From the NCBI GenBank assembly GCA_002102555.1, contig MCFL01000137.1, positions 1 through 63,286 on the forward strand: DNA of 63,286 bases, given 5' to 3'. A program made the position numbers and the translations under genes. Positions within the stretch are counted from its first letter, which is position 1. Each line of letters opens with the position of its first letter. The notes beneath the pieces were generated by a model. The model was not told the origin of the DNA, searched no databases, and saw only the letters and a program-made list of their open reading frames with translations. Positions 31,674 through 40,773 of the stretch are shown one piece after another. Source of the DNA: Catenaria anguillulae PL171. Lineage: Eukaryota > Blastocladiomycota > Blastocladiomycetes > Blastocladiales > Catenariaceae.

Positions 31674-34310
31674 ATGAAAGACTCAATGAAACTATCTCAT
31701 TCCAATCGCATTGACCGGATCCGAAACCACATGCCATCCAACTTTTCGCCGCCGCCATCGACAACGTCGACGCGGGCGCCGCCTCCGCTCACAAACGAGC
31801 TCCTCGAGCTGACCCTTTGCATGTCGCTCCACTCGCCTCAACGGGCAAAGCTCAAGGCGGGCCCCATGATCACGACCCGTCTCAACGTCCTTTCTCGAAC
31901 CATTGTCCCTTCGGTAACCAAGGTGGCCGTGCACTTCCTTCCGTTTATCCCGCTTGAAGAGGTCGCGCAGCTGGCCGATCTCGTCGTGATTGAGGCCATG
32001 GGGCAGCTCGCACTCTCGCGTCGCGGGTACCGCCCGCTGACCTACTCGTCGACGTCGCCCAATTTTTTGACCGTTGCCGCCCAATTGGGCCACTTGGCTG
32101 TGTTTGAATGGTGGTATGCAAACAAGTCCAAGCTCAACTTGTTCGTCGATACGCTGGATGTGCTCCTGCAGGCGAGTCAAATGGGACACGTGAATGTTCT
32201 GGAATGGTGGTATGCAAGCGGGCTTTCACTGGAAATGCGCGAGCCGCACAAGGTGTGGTCTCGAGCGAGCGAGGCCGGTCATGTGGATGTGCTGCAATTC
32301 TGGCTCGAGCGCGGCCTAGACCCGCCGACCGATTGCGGCGCCATGGATTCGGCGAGCCGGTGCGGGCACGTGCACGTTTTGCAGTGGTGGAAGGAGTCGG
32401 GCATGCCGCTCGAGTATTCGCACAAGGCACTTCTCGGTGCAGTGAGGAACAGGCATGATGATGTCTTGGAATGGTGGTCCGGATCGGGATTGCGGTTGCT
32501 CGCACAAGAAGTCTTTTTGACTGCTGCAGCTATTGAGAATCTTGATTTCGAGGTGTTGCACTGGTTGGAACAGAGTCAGTTACTTCAAGTCACTTCCCAG
32601 CTTCTTGCCACTGTCTTCTCCACGGGAGACAAGGAGTGCATTGAGTTTTACATGTCGCGGGTGCGGCTCGCGCCAAAGTATTTGGAACCAGTGAGCAAAC
32701 TGTTTGTGGATTTGTCGGCCAAGGGCCGACCGGACATGCTGCAGCTGGCTGTGGATTACGGGTTTGTTTTGCCAACGATTCGGGGAGACTTGAGCCATTG
32801 CCTTGAAGTTGCCGCACGGATCGGGTCTGTTGAGACGTTGGAGTGGTGGCTCAGTCTTGGAGCTACAAGAATCGCTCCCAACAAGTCGGATTTCCTGCCG
32901 GTAGTCCAATCCGCCTCAGCTTGTGGGCACGTACAGGTCTTGGATTGGTTGGTTCGCAACAGGTACTTCCCCAATGACCAACCGATCGCCCCGCGTATCA
33001 CGCACATTGCAGCCAAGGCAGGGCATCTGAATGTTCTGAGGTGGTTTGCCTCCAATGCGCACGCGAATCTCGATGCGGCTGCTTTCCTGGCCGCGGTTGA
33101 ACATGGTCATGTCGCGATCGTTGAATGGTGGTTATCCGACTCTAGGTTGCCAGTACCCCCAATCTCCGACCAACATGCGGGTCGAACGATCATGCCCGTT
33201 GCAGCAAAGCGCGGTTCTTTGGACTGTATCAAGCCGTGGTATGCGAAGAGCGCATCGCATATGCGTCTTCGCAGTTTTTCACCATCAACCGTGCTCGAAG
33301 TTCTGCTAGCGGCATGTGAAGGCAAGCAGCTGAGGTTCATCAAATGGTGGGTGTGTATCAACGCCGTCTTTGACCCGGATTGGATCGCGCAAGTTGCCGA
33401 TAAGGCAAGCGCGGTCGGGTCTGTCGAGATCTTGGACTGGCTCTTGGACACGAACCTCTTTGACAAGTCGGTCATATACCATGGACCGGCTCGGGCCCTT
33501 TCCTGGGGTCATTCACATGTGCTGGAATGGTGGGAACGAGCAGCGGCCGAGCACCAGTTGCAGATTCGTTTTGTGACAGCAGATTCTGCCGCTCCTCTTT
33601 TCATTCCGCTCATCAGATCTACTGTGCTCCGGTCATGTGCCTGGTTGTTGCGTCAGGGTACCCACATCGAAGCACCGTTCCCAAAACAACTCGTCAAAGT
33701 GGGCAATCCTGCTCTCATTGGTCACTTGCTGTCCGCCTCGATCTTCCAACCACCGACCTTTTCCGTGTTCGACGAGGCATCTAAGCACGGCCAGGTGTGC
33801 ATGCTGGAGGGCTGGAAGCAATTGTGCGACCGGAATATGGTCATGTTGGGCCCAACCGACGACCCGCAGTCATTCTCAAAGGAGGCGCTCCAACAAGCGA
33901 CCCTTGGTGGCTTTGTGCAAGTGCTTGACTGGTGGAAACACACGAGCAATTTGCCCTTGAAGCTCCCGTATCGAAGCTTGGCGCACATGCGCACAAGTTT
34001 GCCAAGTTGGTTGGACAAGCGTGTTTCAGACTGGTGGTCAACGAGTGGTCTGCTCCAAGAGACAGATCCGGCGAGCGACGAAGATGTTGAGAGCGATGGT
34101 GAAGAAGACGAAGAAGATGTGATGGAAGTAGAGCTGGCGGATCCTGTCGACGTTACACGGCGTTCACCGATGTCGCCAACAGTGACAGTGATTAGGGGGT
34201 GGATTCGGGCCAGTTGGATTCTGGGGCCAGCAGGTATTTACAGGGAGATGAAGCATTTTTGTCCAATTCCGCAATGTATCGATCGATTCTCATCATATGT
34301 CCCCTATTGA
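31674..34310 (+). CDS. Tryptophan-rich ankyrin-like 'DWW' repeat protein, copy 3
   Basis: This is a diverged third intact member of the DWW family, 878 residues from 31674, intronless. Other in-frame ATGs at 31581 and 31731 are possible starts. The N-terminal block is present as PLTNELLELTLCMSLHS followed by LSRTIVPSVTKVAV. About 20 repeats follow with VLEWWYASGL, VLQFWLERGL, VLEWWSGSGL and similar; I count ten WW pairs. The segment TFSVFDEASKHGQV corresponds to TSYSVYDEAS of copies 1 and 2. The acidic stretch DEDVESDGEEDEEDVMEVE is shorter and is followed by about 60 extra residues, which may result from a lost stop codon. It lies 9 kb from copy 2, across the transposon debris. Function unknown. 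Confidence 0.85.
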   Translation: MKDSMKLSHSNRIDRIRNHMPSNFSPPPSTTSTRAPPPLTNELLELTLCMSLHSPQRAKLKAGPMITTRLNVLSRTIVPSVTKVAVHFLPFIPLEEVAQLADLVVIEAMGQLALSRRGYRPLTYSSTSPNFLTVAAQLGHLAVFEWWYANKSKLNLFVDTLDVLLQASQMGHVNVLEWWYASGLSLEMREPHKVWSRASEAGHVDVLQFWLERGLDPPTDCGAMDSASRCGHVHVLQWWKESGMPLEYSHKALLGAVRNRHDDVLEWWSGSGLRLLAQEVFLTAAAIENLDFEVLHWLEQSQLLQVTSQLLATVFSTGDKECIEFYMSRVRLAPKYLEPVSKLFVDLSAKGRPDMLQLAVDYGFVLPTIRGDLSHCLEVAARIGSVETLEWWLSLGATRIAPNKSDFLPVVQSASACGHVQVLDWLVRNRYFPNDQPIAPRITHIAAKAGHLNVLRWFASNAHANLDAAAFLAAVEHGHVAIVEWWLSDSRLPVPPISDQHAGRTIMPVAAKRGSLDCIKPWYAKSASHMRLRSFSPSTVLEVLLAACEGKQLRFIKWWVCINAVFDPDWIAQVADKASAVGSVEILDWLLDTNLFDKSVIYHGPARALSWGHSHVLEWWERAAAEHQLQIRFVTADSAAPLFIPLIRSTVLRSCAWLLRQGTHIEAPFPKQLVKVGNPALIGHLLSASIFQPPTFSVFDEASKHGQVCMLEGWKQLCDRNMVMLGPTDDPQSFSKEALQQATLGGFVQVLDWWKHTSNLPLKLPYRSLAHMRTSLPSWLDKRVSDWWSTSGLLQETDPASDEDVESDGEEDEEDVMEVELADPVDVTRRSPMSPTVTVIRGWIRASWILGPAGIYREMKHFCPIPQCIDRFSSYVPY

Positions 34311-34612
34311 TTCACTACGTGTGTGGGAGCAAGTCAGCCCAAACAGTGAATATGTACAAATGTTTCATTCACGATCAAGCACATCGTGCGGGTTTCGACA
34401 GAAAAGGCAAAGAAGGAAAAAAGCGAAACGGCGATTCAATATTCAGCACACACGAGGCAACAAAGGAATATGTACACGGAAATAAACAGGGACACTGGGA
34501 GTCGCATTGACTCAGGGCCGCATTAAAGGCAGCGCACAAAAAGATCGATCACTCCTCCTCGGCGGCCCTCGAGAGCAGATGCACGGGGACCTCCTCACCT
34601 GGAGTCTTCTTG

Positions 34613-35520
34613 TCAGTTGTGCCAGCCGCACTTGGGCCCTGCTCGCCTGGTCCAGGCTCGAGACCAACCTCCCTCTTCCAATTTTTCGGCCGCCTTGGCT
34701 TCATGGTCTGCAACCTCCTTTTCTTTTTCTTTGCCACAGTGCTTTGGCCGCACAACGAGTACGGGACACGCCGCATGGTTGCACACATACTCGCTGACAC
34801 TGCCCATGACGACCCGCTTGAGTGCGCCGAGCCCGCGTGACCCAACCACAATCATGTCGGCGTCCACGTCCTGCGCTTTGCGCACAATGTCGGACCTGGG
34901 CTCGCCGCGAATCGCGACCGCCTTGACCTGGACGGTCGGGTGCTGTGCCTTGAGCCAATTGCCAGCGTCGGCCAACAGCCGATGCGCGGCTTCGCGGTTG
35001 GCCAGCTCGAGCTCGTGCAAGCCACGAAGCGAGGCGCCCGTCAAGTCAGTGAGCACGAGCGCGTGGATGGAGCGCACGTTGACGAGCAGCACATGGTCGC
35101 CCGGGTGGAGCAGGTGCGTTGAGGCATAGGCCAGAGCGGAGTCGAGTGAGGCGAGCCGTCGAGGGCAATGACGAGCGTACGAGGGGCTTGTGTGGTGGGC
35201 GAATGCGGGACCGAGGCGGGCGTCGAGTGATCAATGAGGTGGTGCTCTTGCAGCTGTTCCATGACGTGTTCCTCAAATGGCTCCTTGAGGTTGATGAGCG
35301 AGGGCGGGAGCGATGCGGTGCTTGCCCAGTCGTCGGCACTGCTACTACCAGCGGCGGCGGTCGTGCTGGCCGAGAAGACGGACGTGTTGCTGGCGGCCGT
35401 GCTTGCTACGGACGCAGGGCCGGTTGATGTGGATGTGGATGCCGACGGGACGGCGAGCATGTTGGACTGAGGGTTGGATGAGAGCATCTTCGGGACGTAT
35501 TGATGTTTCGTATTGTTCAT
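34613..35520 (-). CDS. Universal stress protein (UspA fold) with long polar N-terminus
   Basis: The C-terminal half is a UspA-type ATP-binding domain: TLVIALDGSPHS opens the first strand, HVLLVNVRS the second, and GSRGLGALKRVVMGSVSEY gives the G-x2-G-x9-G-S nucleotide motif, followed by NHAACPVLVVR. About 100 Ser/Thr/Ala-rich residues precede it, starting MNNTKHQYVP. One frame change lies near 35150, within the first Usp loop. It equals one missing base and separates two well-conserved halves, so I treat it as a probable assembly error. The C-terminal tail is Lys/Glu-rich and its true end is uncertain: the frame with the Usp domain stops at 34613. A second Usp gene lies at 39135. The role is presumably stress-related; not shown by sequence. 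Confidence 0.82.
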
Positions 35521-35960
35521 GAGTGCATGGACTCGTATGTACTGTGATACAGTAGAGACCCAAGAGCGGGGACGGAGGCGGGTCGTGTCTCCCTTTTGTA
35601 TGCTCCATTTTTTTTTCTTTTATGCCAATACGAAGGGCCGTTGTGAAGGTGGCGGAAACGGGCAGATCTTGACCATCTCCGCCTTTGCTCGCTCTGTCTC
35701 GCGTCCCAAACTTTGTGACAAGGTCCAACGCGTCCTTCCCAACCAAACAAGATGGGCATTCGCGACAAGATCGAAGAGGACCGTAACATAGTGAACAGTC
35801 GGGACCGAACAAACCGCAGAACAAACAGTCGGATAGACCAAGCCAAGAAGAAGTCAGTCGTCTGCAGAGCGTAGAAGGGCAGAGTGAAGTAAGCAGGAAG
35901 AAAACGCTCGACCTACACCGCACGACCTCTTACGCTGGCTGACAGACCCAACGACTTGTG
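35521..35960. other. Intergenic stretch upstream of the Usp gene
   Basis: No gene was recognised. A short plus-strand frame beginning MGIRDKIEED at 35751 resembles the first residues of the DRG GTPases (MGI.DKI), but no continuation of that family follows within reach, so I do not call it. Confidence 0.3.
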
Positions 35961-36284
35961 TCATGCACCTGTAGATTCCATTGATTCGGTCGATTGAGTG
36001 GGCATTTCCTCCATCATGACAGAGTGAAACGTAATTTGCCGAGGGTAGCGCAGTGTGTGATGGATTTCAGTTGCGAGCAGGCGCTCGCAAACCGACCGTG
36101 GTACGATACAAGTCGCCATCGCGAAGAGCTGGACGCCCGCTTCAAGTTCTTCGTCCGATTGGCCGGGCTCGCGCCGCGCATTGCAAATGGCAACGGTCGC
36201 GGCCTTGCCGTTCGTGATGTCGTCGTCGTCCTCATCGTCAAGTTGGATCTCGCCCAGCTCAAGTCCACCATGATGGTCCCCCAT
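35961..36284 (-). CDS. Hypothetical 107-residue acidic protein
   Basis: An open frame of 107 codons starts MGDHHGGLELGEIQLDDEDDDD and has protein-like composition. I do not recognise a domain. It begins 61 bases downstream of the stop of the frame at 36346 on the same strand, so it might instead be part of that gene's 3' region or a further exon. Confidence is low. Confidence 0.3.
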   Translation of the reverse strand: MGDHHGGLELGEIQLDDEDDDDITNGKAATVAICNARREPGQSDEELEAGVQLFAMATCIVPRSVCERLLATEIHHTLRYPRQITFHSVMMEEMPTQSTESMESTGA

Positions 36285-36345
36285 GTCCTTGTACAGATGT
36301 ACCTATTCGTGCATTTTCATACAGGGCCCTTCCACGTGCACATGC

Positions 36346-36985
36346 TCAGTCCTCAGACGCGGCCGCCTCCGTGGGAACCGTGGCCGTGCCCGTGGCGTGT
36401 TCAAGTGTTGCGGGCTCCAACAGCGACTTGAAGCGCATGAACGTGACGTTCCCACCCACAATGTGGACAAACGGCACAACCTTGAGCCGCGGCTCGCCCA
36501 ATCTCATTTGCCGGATCGCCAAGTCGACCGACTCAACAAACTTTGCACGATTTGCCACCACGCCGAGATCGCCAAACTGCCTCGCCGAAAACCGCGGCGA
36601 CGGGTAACTGGCGAACGACCGCCGCCACTGACTCTGACTCGGGCACGTCGCTCGGGTGTTTGCACGGGACATGTGCGTGTGTGCCCGTGAGTGCGTCGGC
36701 CAGAGCGTCGAGTTTAGATCGGTACGCTGGATTGTTTGCGAATGGGCTTGGCTTGGCAGGTCGCCAACGTGTGAGACTGGCGGCGGGTGGCGCGCGGGGG
36801 TGTTGCGGGCGGGTGGGTACAAGAGCGTGTGCAGGAAGCAAGGCCGCTGTGACTTTTTGGATATCGGATGGGCTGTGGACGTGGCCTTTGGCGGAGGTTG
36901 GCGTTGACTTGCTGGCGGCAGGTGCTTTGCCCGGAACAAGGGCAGAGCTAACGAGGTGAACGAGCTTGGTCCGTCTGGCTGACAT
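36346..36985 (-). CDS. Unrecognised protein with possible mitochondrial leader, frame-disrupted
   Basis: Two overlapping frames together look like one gene. The first starts MSARRTKLVHLVSSALVPG at 36985, a basic amphipathic leader that could be a mitochondrial presequence, and continues with NPAYRSKLDALADALTG. Near 36600-36640 the protein-like sequence passes to another frame and reads RFSARQFGDLGVVANRAKF, then LRLGEPRLKVVPFVHIVGG-like sequence and FMRFKSLLEPATLE, ending at 36346. The switch needs one inserted or two missing bases, or a short unseen intron. I do not recognise the family, and no catalytic motif is obvious. It is transcribed in the same direction as the TLC-domain gene upstream. 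Confidence 0.4.
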
Positions 36986-37452
36986 GTGAGGAGACCGACC
37001 TGGCAAAGCACTTGGCACGCTTCAGAGTTTGGCCCAGAGTTTGGCCAAGTCAGGGTGGCAGCACATCCGCTGCAGTTAGCGAAGGAAATGAAGGCGGGCG
37101 TGACGGACTGGTCACTTGCTTGGTGTGTGGACGTGCGATCCGGCGTTTCCATTCAAGGTTGCCAAACATGTTTCCCATACACTGTTGCGGCAGACAGTTG
37201 ACGCGAAGGGCCGGACGAGGGTGGATTGAAGAACTCAACACAAGAGATCGGTCAACAGGCCCAGGCGCCAAAGCGAAGGATCGAGCTCGCTATCGATACG
37301 GGTGATCATACAAGGTAAATATACTATTTCGAATCGGAGGGAAAGACATGGTGTCAAGGAAGTGATGGGTACTCGAGAAAACTCGATGCGCGAGCGAACG
37401 CATGACAAAAAAGGCGATACATATCTCGACTCGGACGTGGCTCTGATGTCAC
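36986..37452. other. Intergenic stretch, 3' flank of TLC gene
   Basis: These 467 bases lie between the TLC-domain gene's stop and the unrecognised gene's start, both on the minus strand. A nearby direct repetition (agagtttggcccagagtttggcc, 37022-37044, in part) was noticed. No coding or RNA gene was seen. Confidence 0.35.
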
Positions 37453-38480
37453 TCACTCCTCGGTCACCTCAACCACCAAGCTACCCTCACGCATCATGTC
37501 TGTCGGTTGCTTGTCCTTAAACTCGCCCTTCCTGGGACTGGCCATGGGACTTGCGCGAATGGGCTTTGGGCTCTTGAACCGGCGCTGCAGGCCGCGAATC
37601 ATGGCCATGAACCAATACACGTTGAGCGAGTTGAGAATGACATTGGCCACCGAGTAGAGCAAGAAGAGCCCCAGTGGGATGCGGTCAAACACGTGCACCA
37701 TGGCCACGAAAAAGTGGTACGAAGAGTAGAATCCGAGGGCAATGCGGGCAGTAAAGAAGGTGGCGAGAAACACGAGCCCATTGGCGAGTTGCAGCTTGGT
37801 GCCGGCCCAGCCCGTCTTGTCCATGAACCAGTGGGCGTTGAGGAATGGTGTGGAGAGCTCGTAGAGGAGGAAGATGGAGCCAAAGTAGAGGAGGAACGGG
37901 CGCTATCAAGTTATTGAACGCAAAGACGTCAGCTTATAATACGATTGCGTGTGTACAAGGGTACGAGATAAAGCAAAAAGATTCGGCGTACAAAAGAGAA
38001 GAGGTATACGCTCAAGCATGCAACCCCATGGACCAGGAAGCCGACGCCAAACTCACGCACATGGACGAGCGAGAAAATGGAATCCCACAAGAAATACCCG
38101 CAACTGACGGCATAAGCCGTGCCAGCCCTGTGCGTGTACCCAAACACGCGATCAGCGAGGAGTACCGGGTCCGACAAGTTTGGCCAGACCAAGAGGACAA
38201 TGGCCACTGCATGCACTGAGGAGACGACATGCACGTCCCAGTCGAGACGCTTGAGTTTTGGCAGGCGCGGGTACGTGAGCGGGGCAATCAGTGGCGAGAG
38301 TTGCGACGACAGATACATGAGGACCTGGCACAACAGGGCAGAGCCCAGCAGGACGTGCCAGTGGGCTGGGAGGGTGGTGAGCCCGAGGGCATGCGAGAGG
38401 GCGTGGATTGGGCCAGGGACCGGCAGCGGGATGTAGAGGTCCGGCGGCGGTGAGGAGGCGCTAGCGCTTGGTGGCAGCAT
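37453..38480 (-). CDS. TLC-domain membrane protein (TMEM56/TLCD4-like)
   Basis: The product is a multipass membrane protein of the TRAM-LAG1-CLN8 (TLC) superfamily, 306 residues from two exons (38480-38010 and 37902-37453, intron of 107 bases, in phase). After a Pro/Ser-rich N-terminus it has about seven hydrophobic segments. The TLC signature is visible as DWDVHVVSSVHAVAIVLL (conserved histidines), YFLWDSIFSLVHV, FLVHGVACLS and, after the intron, LLYELSTPFLNAHWFM, the family's E-L-S-T-P-F motif. A Ser/Lys-rich tail follows. TLC proteins of this branch lack the Lag1 ceramide-synthase HxxHH signature, and I do not see one here, so ceramide synthase activity is not supported. A lipid-related role in the endoplasmic reticulum or plasma membrane is inference. 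Confidence 0.88.
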
Positions 38481-39134
38481 GATTGGTTGGTATTGGTGTT
38501 GGTGTTGGATGATTGAATGTTCCGTTCAAGTTGGGTGCGACATCCACATGAAGCATTAGCGTTGCATGGATCCAATTGAAAATTGGGCATGGAGAGAGAA
38601 AGTTATGTATGGATGAGGGGGGTTGCTGGCGGTATTTCAAGGGTTGGGTTATGGAATGTCGAGTGCCAGGGCCGGCCGCCAAAATGATTGGGGAACAGAT
38701 CCGAGGCAACTGGTGGAGGCCTAGGTGGATTGGCATTAGTGGGTCACACAGCGATCGCTTCCAGTTGCAGCTGCAGTCCGCTCTCTGCGGCAGACGGATG
38801 ACGTGAGAATTGGTGATGCGAACCCATGGGGGCTGGCATCGGGCTCGTTTTTGTCCGAGCCAGATCGCCAGGCTATCCACTGTCTCACTTTTGCAAGCAT
38901 CACTTTGAACTCTTCTGCGGCTGATAAAGCATGCTGGAATGGTGAAGAAAAAAAAATGTATTTGTGTAACACAACCAAAAAAACGTGTGGGAAACCGGGG
39001 TGCAGAAAGAAACGCACAAATCACCCCCAATCAACGAAACCAACAGACAGAAATGGTATTTATGCAAGGTGAAGACAGGAGGGAAGACCCATACGAGTCA
39101 CAAAGAGTAGGGCTGAGACAACATAGCCAAGCAC
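38481..39134. other. Intergenic stretch between TLC gene and second Usp gene
   Basis: These 654 bases hold the TLC promoter and the 3' flank of the Usp gene. An A-rich run lies at 38943-38990. No gene was recognised, although the Usp gene may have one more exon here (see its entry). Confidence 0.4.
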
Positions 39135-39938
39135 TCACATTTGAACCGCCTGGACGCCTTGTGCCGCTCGCGCGCTGTTGTCTGCTGCTTGAGCAATCTG
39201 GTCCAGCTGCTTGCCCGAAGCCGTCAGCTCTTGCTTGGACCCAAGCGGCGACGTTGACTTTGCATTGTTGAGCTGGTCGTCGCGCACAACGAGCACGGGG
39301 CAGTTGCAATGATGCAGGCAGTAGTGACTGGTTGAGCCCTGCATGTGTTAACGATTGTCATGGTGAGCCAATCATGTTTTCTGGTGGGAATGAGGAGACA
39401 AACTATCCGTATGTACCAGCATGGCGCGCTTGATCGCGCCCAACCCGCGGCTTCCCACAACCAACACGTCTGCCTTTGGCTTCATGTGATTGACATAGTC
39501 GGATAACACCTGTCGCGCGTCGGTATCGTGCAGCGCTATCGTTTCCACGTGCATGTCCCGCGTGTCCGGGTTGGCACGCACGGCCAGCTTGGCCCTGGAC
39601 AGCAACGTGTTTGCCCTCTCGAGCGCCAACTTGAGCTGATCTTGCGTGTAGTCCGTCAAATCGCGCTCGGCACTGGCGGAATGGGCAGACGGGACAAAGG
39701 GAACACCCATGGTGCCCGGGTCGGCACGCAGGGCAGTGGCAATGGATTCGAGCCAAGTGTCCGAGAGAAGGGCAACCGTCACGATGAACAAGCGGTCGTG
39801 GCGCGAGGGGGAAACCACATTGGCCAGGCAGTATTCCAGGGCGTGCCAGGCGTGCGTTGAGTCGTCCATAGCGAGAACCACAGTGCGGGGCATGGAGCTT
39901 GGTGACGAGGCGCGCTGGATTGGGGAGGAGGATGACAT
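39135..39938 (-). CDS. Universal stress protein (UspA fold), second gene
   Basis: Two exons (39938-39417, 39338-39135) give 241 residues of a UspA-family protein. The first strand is TVVLAMDDSTHAWHALEYCL, with the conserved Asp. The nucleotide motif GSRGLGAIKRAML|GSTSHYCL is interrupted by the intron exactly between the two glycine parts (donor GTACAT, acceptor GCAG), and CPVLVVRDDQ closes the domain. Between strands is an insert of about 40 residues absent from small bacterial Usp proteins. The C-terminal tail is polar and Gln/Ala-rich. The stop at 39135 overlaps a possible donor (AT|GTGAGT), so a further exon with an alternative end is possible. It is a paralogue of the gene at 34613, but the two share little outside the fold. 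ATP binding is inferred from motif. Confidence 0.87.
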
Positions 39939-40773
39939 TTTGGTGTTGGGAGAACGTGGAGTGAGAGATTGGGTTGATGGGATGATCAAGAGGAGATTTG
40001 GAGGGGAAGTGGCATATTGAATGTATGTATCGTAGCTTTTGGGGAAAGACTGGGTATCGGGGTTGGGAAGGTTGCTGGGGATGTGGGCACCTTTTGTACG
40101 GTTCGGCGGGCGACCTTGGTGTGAAGTGGAACTGAAGGGAAACGTATTTCAGAGTGGACAAAGTTTTCTGGTCGCGTTTCGGCGTGCGAACGTTCTGTGC
40201 GCTATTACATTTACACGAAGACCAACCATAGGCGCCCCCCGCGCTGGTGTCCCAGTGGCCATGAGCCCGGCAACGGCAGCGGCGGATGGTCACCTCCGGC
40301 CGACTCATGGAGTCATGGTGAATCGACGGTCATGATCGACAGTACGTATCCGGCTTTACCTAGGCCTATTCGGTACTGGTGTGGCTGGCATCCTGCAGGC
40401 AACATCATTTCAAGATGATTCATTATGACGTGTCGGTGCGCTTTCCAGAGTGGTCCAGCGCACGCACCTCGAGACCGGACAACTGTTCCAGAACAAACGC
40501 CACAATTCTTGACCACCGCACCATCAGAGTCGTCTTGGCGCGTCCGCTGTCTGCTGGCTGGCTGACGGCTGGGCTGATGGATGTTGCGGCGGATCAATCG
40601 AGAGCTGCAGTTATCATGCAACGGTACCAGTCGGAACACCACGGCAAAGCATTCTCACGACTCGGCGCAATTCACTCTCGATAGCCGTGCACACCAGCTC
40701 CGACCTCTGCTTCACGCCCATTCATCAGTCTCGTCAGCAGCATCTCAGCACCAATCCCCAACTCACCACCGCC
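39939..40773. other. Divergent promoter region, Usp / epsin
   Basis: These 835 bases separate the divergent Usp and epsin genes. Open frames on both strands here have no recognisable domain. No RNA gene or repeat was identified. Confidence 0.4.

Noticed and set aside
34613-34680. Alternative Usp C-terminus in another frame (REVGLEPGPGEQGPSAAG...)
   Set aside because: Reaching it needs an extra base or two missing bases, unlike the uniform one-base losses elsewhere; left as an open possibility.
35751-35880. MGIRDKIEED, resembling the start of DRG-type GTPases
   Set aside because: No G-motifs or later DRG exons follow within the available space.
37453-38480. Ceramide synthase (Lag1) activity for the TLC protein
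   Set aside because: The TLC fold motifs are present, but the Lag1 double-histidine signature was not seen; it fits the TMEM56/TLCD4 branch better.
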